NCBI RefSeq assembly: GCF_017357425.1
Contig: NZ_CP014571.1
Coordinates: 868,001 to 932,000 of the forward strand
From: Arthrobacter sp. D5-1
GTDB taxonomy: Bacteria; Actinomycetota; Actinomycetes; Actinomycetales; Micrococcaceae
Length of the DNA stretch: 64,000 nucleotides
Direction of reading: 5' to 3'
The notes beneath the pieces were generated by a model. The model made no database searches, had not been told where the DNA came from, and was given only the letters and a program-made list of their open reading frames with translations. Every line of letters starts with the position of its first letter. Positions within the stretch are counted from its first letter, which is position 1. Below are positions 54,829-63,712 of this stretch, piece after piece. Position numbers and translations under genes: made by a program.

Positions 54829-54932
54829 GGGCACCAGCCTTGCCCCGGCCGTGACGCGAGTCAATTGAGCCACGGCACAGTGTGCGGATTGGCGCCCGGA
54901 TCGTGATCTTCCGGGCGCCAACCCGGGGTCAA

Positions 54933-55676
54933 CTACTTGGAGGAATCAGCCTTGGCCACCGCAGGCTTGGCAGCGCGGCTGCGGAAGAAGGCAGCACCGC
55001 CCAGGCCCAAACCAGCGATGCCGGCGACCAGGCCGGCCCAACTGCGTGCCTGCGAACCGTCGTCCGAGGTCACTGCGGAAGCCTGCTCGGTGGAGACGGC
55101 GGTTGCCGCGTGGTGGTCACCTTCCGCGGCAGCAGGGGTGATGGAGATGGCCGGTGCGGGCGACTTCAGGTCGTCTTCGCTCTGGCCATCCTTGGGGATC
55201 TCAATCCAGTCCGTGTTGCCCGTCTCGCAGGTCTGGTAGGTGGGGAAATAGATCGTCTTGCCGGCAGCGTCGGGCAGCTTGACCGACAGAACCAGGGCAT
55301 CGCGCATGTGCGGATCCAGCGGTGCCTTGGCTGTGTAGACAATCTGGCTGGTGCGCTTGGTGATGGACGTTCCGTCTGCCAGCTTCCTGGGCTCAGTGAG
55401 GTTTTCCGTAACCTTTTCAACTGTCCAGTTCGCGTTGACGGTGGGCGTCGCGTCGGTCAGTTCTTCGGGAAGGTTGATGGCCACTTTGGTGGTGCCGGAC
55501 GTGCCACACCCGTGGGGGACACCGAACGTCAGCAGCGCGTAGGAGTTCGCTGCAGTTTTGTTGGGGTCGACGGAAACGTGCGCAGAGGCACCGGCGATAC
55601 CGGCCATCATCAGGGCGGCTGTTCCACCGGCGACGGCGGTAGCGGAAAGGGTGCGGCGGAGGGCGGACTTGTTCAT
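54933..55676 (-). CDS. ycnI: YcnI-like (DUF1775) copper-binding membrane protein
   Basis: 247 residues from the ATG before NKSALRRTL, with AAAGG seven bases upstream. A signal peptide ends ASA, and the first mature residue is His (HVSVDPNKTAANSYALLTF), the copper ligand of YcnI. VPHGCGTSGTTKVAINLPEE, DLALDPHMRD-like and YFPTYQTCETGNTDWIEIP follow, then a C-terminal membrane helix (WAGLVAGIAGLGLGGAAFF) ending in a basic tail. YcnI proteins bind copper outside the membrane. The next upstream gene on this strand encodes a His-rich membrane protein, supporting a metal-related operon. Confidence 0.9.
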   Translation of the reverse strand: MNKSALRRTLSATAVAGGTAALMMAGIAGASAHVSVDPNKTAANSYALLTFGVPHGCGTSGTTKVAINLPEELTDATPTVNANWTVEKVTENLTEPRKLADGTSITKRTSQIVYTAKAPLDPHMRDALVLSVKLPDAAGKTIYFPTYQTCETGNTDWIEIPKDGQSEDDLKSPAPAISITPAAAEGDHHAATAVSTEQASAVTSDDGSQARSWAGLVAGIAGLGLGGAAFFRSRAAKPAVAKADSSK

Positions 55677-55795
55677 GGGAATGCCTTTCAGATGCGCTGG
55701 CTGAACCGGCGCAGGGGTACGGGTTTGGGGCCCGTCACCATGCAAAGGCTTTGCGTGTGCGGCGCATTGTCGCGTCGCGTTGGTGCCGGGCGGAA

Positions 55796-56416
55796 CTAGG
55801 GAAGTACGACGACGGCGGGCGGGCCGCGTCGGCTGTCTTGCCTGAGGTTCCGCCAGGGGCGGGGGATGAAGACGTCGGGTGCGCCAACCGTGACAGGGGA
55901 GGCGCCGGCGTCGGGCCTGAACACCAAGGTCGGAAGGGCGAGCAGCGGCCGTAGCCAGGCCGCCAACTGCCAGAGCGCATCTTCGCCCTTGGTCAGGACG
56001 ATCGCAGAAGCAAAGGTAGCGATGACGTGGCCCACCAGCATCAAGGTGCCGAAAGCCTTCCCGAGCTCATGGGTGTGCGCTGCTGCGATGTCCAGGCCGG
56101 GGCTCAAGGAACCGCCGCCCAGGTGGTGGTTCGCCGCCGGACCCGTGGCTGTGATGGGCCCCAAGGCCGTGAAGGCCTCGTGAAGCACCAATTGTCCCGC
56201 GCCTAAGAGGCCCGCCATGGAGACGAGGTTCAGCTTGAAACGGGTAGCCAGTGTTGCCACTAGAGCCGTCAGCACCACGAGCGCCAACAGGACCGGGGCC
56301 GTGGGAAGCGTCCCGCCGCCCACAATGTGGGCACCTGCTGCGAGGAGAACCACCACAAGGGAGACGGCGCCCGACCGCAGAGCATGGAAGGGAGCCCGGG
56401 TCCGCGATGTGCGCAC
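55796..56416 (-). CDS. His-rich membrane protein, probable copper-related
   Basis: 206 residues from a GTG with GGGAGG five bases upstream. Four to five membrane segments. Histidines cluster in conserved-looking places: LVLHEAFTALGPI, PAANHHLGGGSLS and AAAHTHELGKAFGTLMLVGHVIATF. The tail ends RRGPPAVVVLP. Homologues are usually encoded beside YcnI/CopC-type genes. It lies 120 bp upstream of ycnI on the same strand. Copper transport or delivery is an inference from context and histidines; no family name is certain. Confidence 0.7.
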   Translation of the reverse strand: MRTSRTRAPFHALRSGAVSLVVVLLAAGAHIVGGGTLPTAPVLLALVVLTALVATLATRFKLNLVSMAGLLGAGQLVLHEAFTALGPITATGPAANHHLGGGSLSPGLDIAAAHTHELGKAFGTLMLVGHVIATFASAIVLTKGEDALWQLAAWLRPLLALPTLVFRPDAGASPVTVGAPDVFIPRPWRNLRQDSRRGPPAVVVLP

Positions 56417-56520
56417 GTGGTCCTCCCTGATCTCATTTGTTGCTTGATTGTCGGCGTCTTGATTCTATCGGGAGTTCGGCGCCGGCCTGGCCCCGGATGG
56501 GTGGCTATGTGGATAGGTGC

Positions 56521-56583
56521 GCCGAGGGGCGGGATCCCGGCACTTTGGCAGCGGCGAAAGAGGTGAGAGCTAACCCCTCGCCC
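56521..56583. repeat. 33-bp G-rich repeat locus F (inverted pair)
   Basis: GCCGAGGGGCGGGATC at 56521 is the reverse complement of part of the repeat at 57277-57292, and GCGAAAGAGGTGAGAG to CCCCTCGCC (56553-56582) is the same unit in direct orientation, so two diverged copies stand head to head. The second copy covers the stop codon of the 56570-57127 gene. Confidence 0.75.
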
Positions 56584-57127
56584 GCCGGACGAAGGTTGCT
56601 TGTGGGGGCTGAGGCACTTTCGCTATCGACGTGGAACGACGACGGCGGAGTTCCAGTTTGAGGCTTTCCTCGCCGCGCGCCATGGCCCAGTGATGGTTGG
56701 CCGAGAATGCGGGTTTGAGAAGCCAGCTCAGCCAACGGAGCAGTGGCTTGGCTGCGCTGACCCGCCAGTCGTAGGTGATGACCACTTCCGGACCGTCGGT
56801 TTCGAACGTCCAGCGGCCTGTTCCGTTAAGGTCGCCTTGTGCCGTGAGGGCGAAGCCGTCGAGGGTCACCGGTTCAGTGACGGTCAGCCGCCAACGCAGG
56901 GTGTACGGGAGCCAGCCCTTGGTGTGGAGGTCGAAGCTGGCGCCAACGCCGTCAGGTCCGCCGTCGGCGACGGGAGTGACCGTGAGATAGACGGACGGCC
57001 ACCATTGCTTGAGCGCCGCGGCATCACCGAGGATGTCCACCACTTCCTCGCGGGATCCCGCCACACGCCACACAGTAACGAACTCGTAGTCACTGCTTTT
57101 GCTGGTTCTTTTGGTGGTCCCGGCCAT
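56570..57127 (-). CDS. SRPBCC family protein
   Basis: 185 residues. SSDYEFVTVWRVAGSREEVVDILGDAAALKQWWPSVYLTV marks the start of a polyketide-cyclase-like helix-grip fold; GVGASFDLHTKGWLPYTLRWRLTV and WTFETDGPEVVITYDWRV follow, and the last helix is LLRWLSWLLKPAFSANHHWAMARGEESLKLEL. ATG has GGAGG five bases upstream. Ligand and role unknown. Its last codons (VRRARG) lie in a copy of the 33-bp repeat. It stands alone between repeat loci. Confidence 0.82.
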   Translation of the reverse strand: MAGTTKRTSKSSDYEFVTVWRVAGSREEVVDILGDAAALKQWWPSVYLTVTPVADGGPDGVGASFDLHTKGWLPYTLRWRLTVTEPVTLDGFALTAQGDLNGTGRWTFETDGPEVVITYDWRVSAAKPLLRWLSWLLKPAFSANHHWAMARGEESLKLELRRRRSTSIAKVPQPPQATFVRRARG

Positions 57128-57201
57128 TGTTGCCTCCGAGGTCCGTGCTGGTTTCGAGGGTGTCTGGTGGCATCCCTGATTAATCTACTCTTGGCATCGT
57201 C

Positions 57202-57298
57202 GAAGGGTTAGTTCTCGCCCCTTTGACAGCGTGAAAGGGTTGAGATCCCGCCCCTCGCCGGTCGCGAAAGGGGTGAGATCCCGCCCCTCGGCGGAAGC
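57202..57298. repeat. 33-bp G-rich tandem repeat locus E
   Basis: Two nearly identical 33-bp units at 57233 and 57266 (GAAAGGGGTGAGATCCCGCC core, then CCTCG), with a diverged third unit of 31 bp at 57202. It starts 10 bp past the kinase stop codon on that gene's strand. The unit contains self-complementary GGGG and CCCC. Confidence 0.88.
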
Positions 57299-57308
57299 GA
57301 AGACAAAG

Positions 57309-59291
57309 CTACTCGCCCGAGTTCTCCCGGGATGTGATGCCGAACGGCGCGGACTGGAGCTCGGTGAAGTTTCCCACGCTGGCCCGGACTGTGCATTGCG
57401 GCGTGATTTGCAGAGCAGTGACGGTGAGTCCTGAGCTGTCCACTGCCAACGCCCCGCCACAACCGTCGGCGAACCGCACTCCCTTTTCACCGCCGGTGAC
57501 TGCGTCGAGCATCTGCGATGGCTTACCCGAGGCCGGGCTGACGTAGAGGGGATTGAGTTCATCGGCGCCGCCTGCCCACACCGGAACCAGCGTGATTTTC
57601 AGGGGACTGGGCGTGACAACGCGGGCAGGGGTGCGGACCTCTACGCCCTTGAGGCGTTGCACCGGGTACGCGGTGCCTTTGACGGCAGGGTTTTGCGTGG
57701 CAGCCGTGGTTGCAGCCGATGAGCTGCGAAGCCAGGCATCCATTGCCTTCTGGTCCGCGGGCTGCACAGGTACCTTGGCGGTCAGTTGTACAGATCCTCC
57801 GGCGGGAATCTCCACCCCGGACAGCTTCCAGCCGCATTCAACATCCAGGCCGGTGATGGAAGCCTGGTTACGGCTCACCGTGCCACCATCCCAAGTCACA
57901 GCCGGGCATGCTTCGCCATCGGCCAGTCCGGGGATGACCTCCAGGAACTCACCGGACAAGGGCGCTTTCTGCGCCGAGTAGGACACCGTTAAACGGACCT
58001 GGCCGGACGAAGGCTCGTACGCTGCGCTCCGCGAAATGGCGAGGCCTGTCGGAAGGGCAGGGTCCTGCAGTTGCGCTGACAGCTGCTGTCCGGGAGGCGG
58101 GGGTGCTGCCTGCTGGGTGGTGGGGGACAGGAGAATGAAACCCACCACCATGGCCACGATCAGGAAGACCGCGCTGGCGGCCAGAAGCAGCGCCTTGCGT
58201 GTCCGCCAAAACGGGGTCGAGTCTTTTTCCTCTGCCTTTTCCTCCGCTTGGGGAAGGACCTCGCGGCGCGCCATGGGGCGGGCAATGGTAGCGCTGCCGG
58301 CCTGCCCAAGGTCCGGAGCCTCAACATCGACGCCGGCGGGTGGGGCCGCTGCAAAGGCTGCGAGTTCGTCATCGGTAAAGGCGCCGCGGACGACGGTAGC
58401 CGGACGTTCGACGTCGTCGAACTCTTCGGGCGCTGTCCCCCGGAGGAGAGCGGGCTTGCCCGCAAGACCGGGCGCCAGGCGTCGGAGCGACGACGCAGCT
58501 TCACCGGCTGTTGGGCGTTGGTTGGGATCCTTGGACAACAGCCGATCCAGGACGCTCCACAAAGCATCATCCACCGGAATACGGGGCGGTCGCGAAGAGA
58601 CATGGCGGTAAGCCACGCTGAAGTCCGTTCCCGGACCCGCGAACGGTGTGCGGCCGGCAAGGAGTTCGTAGAGCAGGACTCCTGTGGAATAGACATCTCC
58701 GGCGGGCCCGGACCGCCCTTGGCTGATGAGTTCGGGAGGCATGTACTGCGGAGTGCCAATCAGGCCTGTCGTCTGACGGATTTTCTCGCCCACGACGTCG
58801 GAAATGCCAAAGTCGGACACACGCACGTCGCCGCTTTCACACTCGGACCACGGGCGGGCCAGGAGCACATTGTCCGGCTTGATGTCGCGGTGCGTCACGC
58901 CCCGCGAGTGGGCGAACGCGAGGGCATCGAAGATTTCGGCGGCAACTTTCACTGCTTCTTCGGAGGGCATCGGGCCAGCGTCCTTGACGACGTCGCGCAG
59001 CGAGCCGCCCGCGATGTAGTCCATGACGATGGCCAACCGTTCACCCTCAACCACCATGTCCCGTACTGTGACGATGCTGGAATCCTGCAGACCGAGCAGC
59101 ACGGAGCGCTCGCGGACGAACCGCTCTACCAAGGAAGGGTCATCGGCATGCTCCGGTCGCAGGACTTTGGCCGCCAGGGTGCGGCCGTCGGTGGACGTGA
59201 CCGTCCAGACTTCGCCCACAGCCCCTGAGCCCACGCGCTCCCCAAAGCGGTAGGACGCGCCCAACGCCTGACCCGTTTGTGCCAATTGCAT
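57309..59291 (-). CDS. Receptor-type serine/threonine protein kinase
   Basis: 660 residues. I start at the ATG before QLAQTGQAL because GGAGAG lies seven bases upstream; a TTG five codons earlier is the alternative. The kinase domain (about 10-275) has the glycine loop GERVGSGAVGEVW, K42, HRDIKPDN at 134-141 and DFG at 160-162. A juxtamembrane linker with threonines (ERPATVVRG) precedes one membrane helix (about 367-389) and an extracytoplasmic region of about 270 residues without PASTA repeats. It is the neighbour of an FHA-containing secretion ATPase, so kinase-FHA signalling is likely. Confidence 0.92.
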   Translation of the reverse strand: MQLAQTGQALGASYRFGERVGSGAVGEVWTVTSTDGRTLAAKVLRPEHADDPSLVERFVRERSVLLGLQDSSIVTVRDMVVEGERLAIVMDYIAGGSLRDVVKDAGPMPSEEAVKVAAEIFDALAFAHSRGVTHRDIKPDNVLLARPWSECESGDVRVSDFGISDVVGEKIRQTTGLIGTPQYMPPELISQGRSGPAGDVYSTGVLLYELLAGRTPFAGPGTDFSVAYRHVSSRPPRIPVDDALWSVLDRLLSKDPNQRPTAGEAASSLRRLAPGLAGKPALLRGTAPEEFDDVERPATVVRGAFTDDELAAFAAAPPAGVDVEAPDLGQAGSATIARPMARREVLPQAEEKAEEKDSTPFWRTRKALLLAASAVFLIVAMVVGFILLSPTTQQAAPPPPGQQLSAQLQDPALPTGLAISRSAAYEPSSGQVRLTVSYSAQKAPLSGEFLEVIPGLADGEACPAVTWDGGTVSRNQASITGLDVECGWKLSGVEIPAGGSVQLTAKVPVQPADQKAMDAWLRSSSAATTAATQNPAVKGTAYPVQRLKGVEVRTPARVVTPSPLKITLVPVWAGGADELNPLYVSPASGKPSQMLDAVTGGEKGVRFADGCGGALAVDSSGLTVTALQITPQCTVRASVGNFTELQSAPFGITSRENSGE

Positions 59292-59365
59292 GTCCGTACT
59301 CTCCAAAGCTGTCGATCTGATATCCGGGCCGTTCCGCGGACCCCTGCAAAGTATCTGCTGTTGGT

Positions 59366-62300
59366 TTAGCTCCCGGGACTCAGGGACTGGATCAGCGACA
59401 TTTGCCCGCCCACACCGAGGTATCCGCGTCCGGCAGTGAGCGCCACGGGTGCCTTCCGCGGAAGCGTGGCACCCAGCAGCTCGCCGTCGTAATTGACGTC
59501 GGGCTGGAGCACCACGCCCAGACGGGATTTTCGGATGGCCTTGGTCCAGTGACTGTACAGCCCACGGAGGTCAGCGGCCCGCCCTGAGGCAATAATGCAG
59601 AGCCCAGGCAGCCCGGAGGCTACGATCCCCGCAATGGACTGATCGGTGTCCTCAAAGCGTTCGGCGTCATCGATCAAGAGGAACACCGGGCCGCGCTCGA
59701 TCCGCAGCGAAGCCAACAACGCAGGTACTTCGTCGGTGCCTACGGCTATCCGGTCCAGATCGGCGTTGGCCAAAGGGGAGCGGCGGTCGCAGATGCCCCA
59801 GACCTGGGCCGGGCCCCGGGAGGTGGATACGCCACGGACAGCCTCGGCCAGAGCCAGCAGCACGGTGGATTTACCAGAACGGGCCGGCCCGGCAATCAGG
59901 GCGTGCTCGCCCTCATAAATTTCCAGGAAAGCCGGTGAGAGGTCTGTTTCGCGGATTCCCACGGGGATGTGCCACGGCTCGGTCTCGAGTTGTGGCTTCA
60001 CGCCGAGATCCGCCATAGTGACGTTGGTGGGCAAGCTCCTGATCGCTGTGGTCTTGGCAGGCGCATCTCCCCAGCCTTGGCGGACACGGTCCACAGCGGC
60101 TTCCAAGCCGATGCCGGGAGTAGCAACGTGCATCTGCAGGGAGGTCCGCGGATCCACGCAACGTCCGGGGAGGGCGGCCGGGACATGTTTTGCCCGCACC
60201 CCGAGCGACGAGTAGTCGTAGGTGTCGGCAAGCCGGAAGAGCCACTTCTGCAGCGTTACTTCATTCATCACGGAAGGAACTGCTTTGGCACGGGTCGTGG
60301 TCACGGCGAAGGAGAGCCCCAGGGCCGGCCCGTCGGCATAGGCCCGGTACAGCAGGCCCAGGAGTTGCTGCCCCTCAAAGTCCTGGAATTCATCGCGCAG
60401 CGACGCCAGGCCGTCGAGAAGGACCACCGTGCGGCGATGCGTACCTGGTGCTGCCCTGCGACTTTCCAATTCGGTGTTCAGATGCCGCAGGAAACGCGCT
60501 TGCTGCTCCTTGGCGCCGGCACCGGTTCCCACATAGGCCACCGTGTGGGGCAGGCGTTTGAGCATCTCCAGGTCGCCGGAACCCATGTCCAGAATCATCA
60601 GGTCCAAGTCGGCGGGATCTGTATTCTTCGCAAGGGTCAGCGCGATGGTCGCCAGGGTGGTGCTTGTACCGGAGCCCGCTACACCCATCAGCATCAGGTT
60701 GCCCATGGACATGTCCCATCCGGCGGCAGACTGGCGCTGCAAGTCAGGCTCGTCCAACAGGGTCACGAGGACGGTGGACCCCTTTACGCTTCCGACCGAT
60801 GGACGGTCGGCTGTAGAGGTCTCCTCGGGAGATCCCTCCGCCAGGAATCCTTCCAGCTCCACCCGCTCGCCCAGCGCCTCCGGCCAGACCTGCCGCGGAG
60901 GGGCGTATCCGGCTTCGGCATTGGCTTCCACCACGGCGTCGATAAGGAGATCCAGATCGTTTTCGTCCATCGCAGCGGACCGTGGAAGTACGGGCGCGGG
61001 GGCGGGGACACCGAACTGCCGGATGTCGCGAACATCGACGGCGGGGCCGCCGTCGAGCTGTGCCTGTCCGGTGACCAGCGCGGTCTGGACGGGCGTGATG
61101 TCGTCTTGGCCGAGTTTCACAAAGGCGCGGCCCATCTGGGCCCTGCCGATCGCTGAGGCGGCTGGGACGCCAATAACGTTGTTGGAGTCGTCGCGGCTCT
61201 GGACGCGCAGCGCCACCCGAAGGTTGGTGTTCGCGAGGATGTCGTCGCTCACCACCCCAGCCGGACGCTGCGTAGCCAGGATCATGTGCACTCCCAAGGT
61301 GCGGCCCACGGCGCCAATGCTGACGAGGGCTGTCAGGACATCCGGGAAATCCTTGGCCAGCATGGCGAACTCATCGACCACCAGCAGGAGGCGCGGCATC
61401 GGCTCGGCGGGGTTCGTGGCCAAGTAGGCATTGAGGTTGTCGATTCCCTCGCCTGCCTCTGCGAAAACCCGCTGGCGGCGCTCCATCTCTGCTTCCAGGG
61501 CGATCAGGGCCCTGTCAGCCAGTTGTTCGTCCAGGTTGGAGATGGTTCCGATGGTGTGCGGGAGGCGCTCACAGGCCTTGAAGGCTGCCCCTCCCTTGAA
61601 GTCCACCAGAATGAAGTTCAATCGGGTGGGATCGTTGCGGGCGGCGAGGCCAGCTACCAGGGAGCGCAGGAATTCGGACTTTCCGGAGCCGGTGGTGCCG
61701 CCCACCAGCCCGTGCGGTCCGTCCTTGACGAGGTCCAGGGTCAGGGGTCCGTTTTCGCCGGTACCTATTGGCGTGGAAACGCCGGTGGGGGCCTGCCACA
61801 TCCGGCGGATCGTGGCCGCGTCGGGGCGTTCGTAGCCCAGAAGCCCGGGCATCCGTACCAAAGAGGGCAAGGAGGCCCCGGGAACGCTGAGTTCGGGATC
61901 ATCGAAGTGTGCCAAGCGTGTGGCGCAGCGCAGGGCTTCTTCCTGGTCGAGACCTGCCAGGATGACGTCCTCCACGCGGGTCAGGTCCTCCGGCTGGTCC
62001 ACGGTGGCTGCAGCATCCGTCCCAACCCTGATAATGGTGGTGCAGGACGCCGGCAGTTGTTCCTCGGACGTCGCTATGACGATGCCAGCCACGCGGGGAG
62101 GCCGCTGCTGCGGGTTGACGTGGCCACCGGGAACGGAACGCCCCATGCCGAGCAAGGCGCGGGCAGGGGCGTCCCTGCCCTCTGTCAGTACGTCGGAATC
62201 CAAGACCACCATGAGCGCTGGGGTGGGCAATTCCTCCACTGAATCCTTCAGCATGCGCAGCATGGCCAGGCTGGTCTCACGATGCGCGGACATCCAGCGA

Positions 62301-63655
62301 TCGCCCGTGCTGCTGCCGGTTTGGCGTGTGTGGGGGAGCCAGGACGCCCATTCCCATTCATCGGCCCGGCCGGCGTCGCAGAAAACGCCGATCGTCAGAT
62401 CGGCAGGACCAACGTGCACCGCGGCCTGGGCAACCAGTGAACGGGCCAACGCCAGGGCTCCTTCCCGTGAGCCAACAATGCCAACGACGCCGGCGTCGGT
62501 CAGGTCCACCAGAACAGGGGCTGCCAGGAGACGGGCTGCGGTGAGGGTTTCCTTGACTTTTTCGTCCGGGCGCGAGCCCGCAGCGCGGTCAACTTCGGGC
62601 TTCCACGGTACGTCACCTGTGCCCGCGTGCAGGACCAGGAAGTCGTCGGAGTCAGCACGGCGCTGCCACAGTGACGTCGCCGGAAGTGACGGACGGCGGA
62701 CCACCGTAGCGGGATCGGGGACCATCTTGTGCCGGCGGGCGGTTTCCACCTCTGCGGCTGTGCGGATCTGTTGCTCAAACTCTTTGAGGGCTCCGTCGAA
62801 GCGCTCTGCCTCTTCCTTGAGGCCCCGGGCATGGCGACGCTTTTGCTCGAACCACATGCCCACCGCCATCACCGGACTGAGCATGGCGAACATCGCGAAG
62901 CGCATGTCCCTCAGGATCATCACCATCGCAACGGCCATGACCAGCGGTGCCAGCACTGTGATGTAACTGAACTTGTTGGCTGGGGGAACGTCCTTGCGGC
63001 TCGGCGGGACCAACGGATCCCCGGCGGGTGCGCGGCCGGGGCGCGGTGGCCTGTTAAAGGGAGCAGTGGCTGCCGGGGTCAGGTTGTGCAGGCTGCCGGG
63101 GGCGGGAGCGGGGGTCTCATCCAAGGTGGGGCGGAGGAGAAGGACCGTGCCACCTGCCGTGATGGTGGCCGTTTGTGTGACCAAAACCCCGTCCTCGCCC
63201 ACAGGCTCCCCGTTGACCAAGGTGCCGTTGGTGGAACCGCCATCCACCACCCGGAGCCCCTCCTCTTCGCGGCGAAGACGGAAGTGATCCCACGAGGCAC
63301 TTTCGGTGGGGAGACTGAGGTCGGCATGGGGCGACCTGCCGACCAGCATGTCACGCCCCTGCGGAACATCCACCACACCACCCGTACGTTGCCCGCCGGC
63401 CAACGTCAGGCTCCAACCACGGACACGGTGCGGCGCGGGCCACGGTGCGCGTGAGATGCGGCTGCCCTCCAACAGAATCAGTTCGGAGAGCGGCGTGGCA
63501 CCCCGGACCTCTGTCTCATTGACAAACACCGGCTCATCAGGCGAAACCCTGGGTCCGCCGGCAGCTTCCACTAAGTCGGACAGCGTGGTGGCGGGCGCAG
63601 CATGGGCAACCTCGCACTCGAAACGACGATCGTCCAGGTCGATCAGCACACGCAA
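59366..63655 (-). CDS. FHA-FtsK/SpoIIIE ATPase, EssC/EccC-type secretion motor
   Basis: 1429 residues from a TTG with GGAGGAG six bases upstream. A ubiquitin-like/EssC N-domain (1-75) precedes an FHA domain with VGRSPHADLSLPTESASWDH and DGGSTNGTLVNGE (about 100-170), two membrane helices (about 228-260) and three FtsK-like ATPase modules. Walker A 1 is GGTTGSGKSEF near 651 with VVDEFAML; module 2 has GVAGSGTSTT near 993, in which the lysine is threonine; module 3 has AGPARSGKST near 1260. This layout is that of the type VII secretion coupling protein. The adjacent kinase could control it through the FHA domain. Confidence 0.92.
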   Translation of the reverse strand: MRVLIDLDDRRFECEVAHAAPATTLSDLVEAAGGPRVSPDEPVFVNETEVRGATPLSELILLEGSRISRAPWPAPHRVRGWSLTLAGGQRTGGVVDVPQGRDMLVGRSPHADLSLPTESASWDHFRLRREEEGLRVVDGGSTNGTLVNGEPVGEDGVLVTQTATITAGGTVLLLRPTLDETPAPAPGSLHNLTPAATAPFNRPPRPGRAPAGDPLVPPSRKDVPPANKFSYITVLAPLVMAVAMVMILRDMRFAMFAMLSPVMAVGMWFEQKRRHARGLKEEAERFDGALKEFEQQIRTAAEVETARRHKMVPDPATVVRRPSLPATSLWQRRADSDDFLVLHAGTGDVPWKPEVDRAAGSRPDEKVKETLTAARLLAAPVLVDLTDAGVVGIVGSREGALALARSLVAQAAVHVGPADLTIGVFCDAGRADEWEWASWLPHTRQTGSSTGDRWMSAHRETSLAMLRMLKDSVEELPTPALMVVLDSDVLTEGRDAPARALLGMGRSVPGGHVNPQQRPPRVAGIVIATSEEQLPASCTTIIRVGTDAAATVDQPEDLTRVEDVILAGLDQEEALRCATRLAHFDDPELSVPGASLPSLVRMPGLLGYERPDAATIRRMWQAPTGVSTPIGTGENGPLTLDLVKDGPHGLVGGTTGSGKSEFLRSLVAGLAARNDPTRLNFILVDFKGGAAFKACERLPHTIGTISNLDEQLADRALIALEAEMERRQRVFAEAGEGIDNLNAYLATNPAEPMPRLLLVVDEFAMLAKDFPDVLTALVSIGAVGRTLGVHMILATQRPAGVVSDDILANTNLRVALRVQSRDDSNNVIGVPAASAIGRAQMGRAFVKLGQDDITPVQTALVTGQAQLDGGPAVDVRDIRQFGVPAPAPVLPRSAAMDENDLDLLIDAVVEANAEAGYAPPRQVWPEALGERVELEGFLAEGSPEETSTADRPSVGSVKGSTVLVTLLDEPDLQRQSAAGWDMSMGNLMLMGVAGSGTSTTLATIALTLAKNTDPADLDLMILDMGSGDLEMLKRLPHTVAYVGTGAGAKEQQARFLRHLNTELESRRAAPGTHRRTVVLLDGLASLRDEFQDFEGQQLLGLLYRAYADGPALGLSFAVTTTRAKAVPSVMNEVTLQKWLFRLADTYDYSSLGVRAKHVPAALPGRCVDPRTSLQMHVATPGIGLEAAVDRVRQGWGDAPAKTTAIRSLPTNVTMADLGVKPQLETEPWHIPVGIRETDLSPAFLEIYEGEHALIAGPARSGKSTVLLALAEAVRGVSTSRGPAQVWGICDRRSPLANADLDRIAVGTDEVPALLASLRIERGPVFLLIDDAERFEDTDQSIAGIVASGLPGLCIIASGRAADLRGLYSHWTKAIRKSRLGVVLQPDVNYDGELLGATLPRKAPVALTAGRGYLGVGGQMSLIQSLSPGS

Positions 63656-63712
63656 CGGGCGCTCCTCCTGTAGTGGAACTGTTCCCCTCAGGCGTGGGGA
63701 CAGAAAGGGTTG

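Noticed and set aside
60000..61156. Long open frames opposite the EssC-type gene
   Set aside because: The ATPase motifs are on the minus strand; the opposite frames are Gly/Arg/Gln-rich without recognisable domains.
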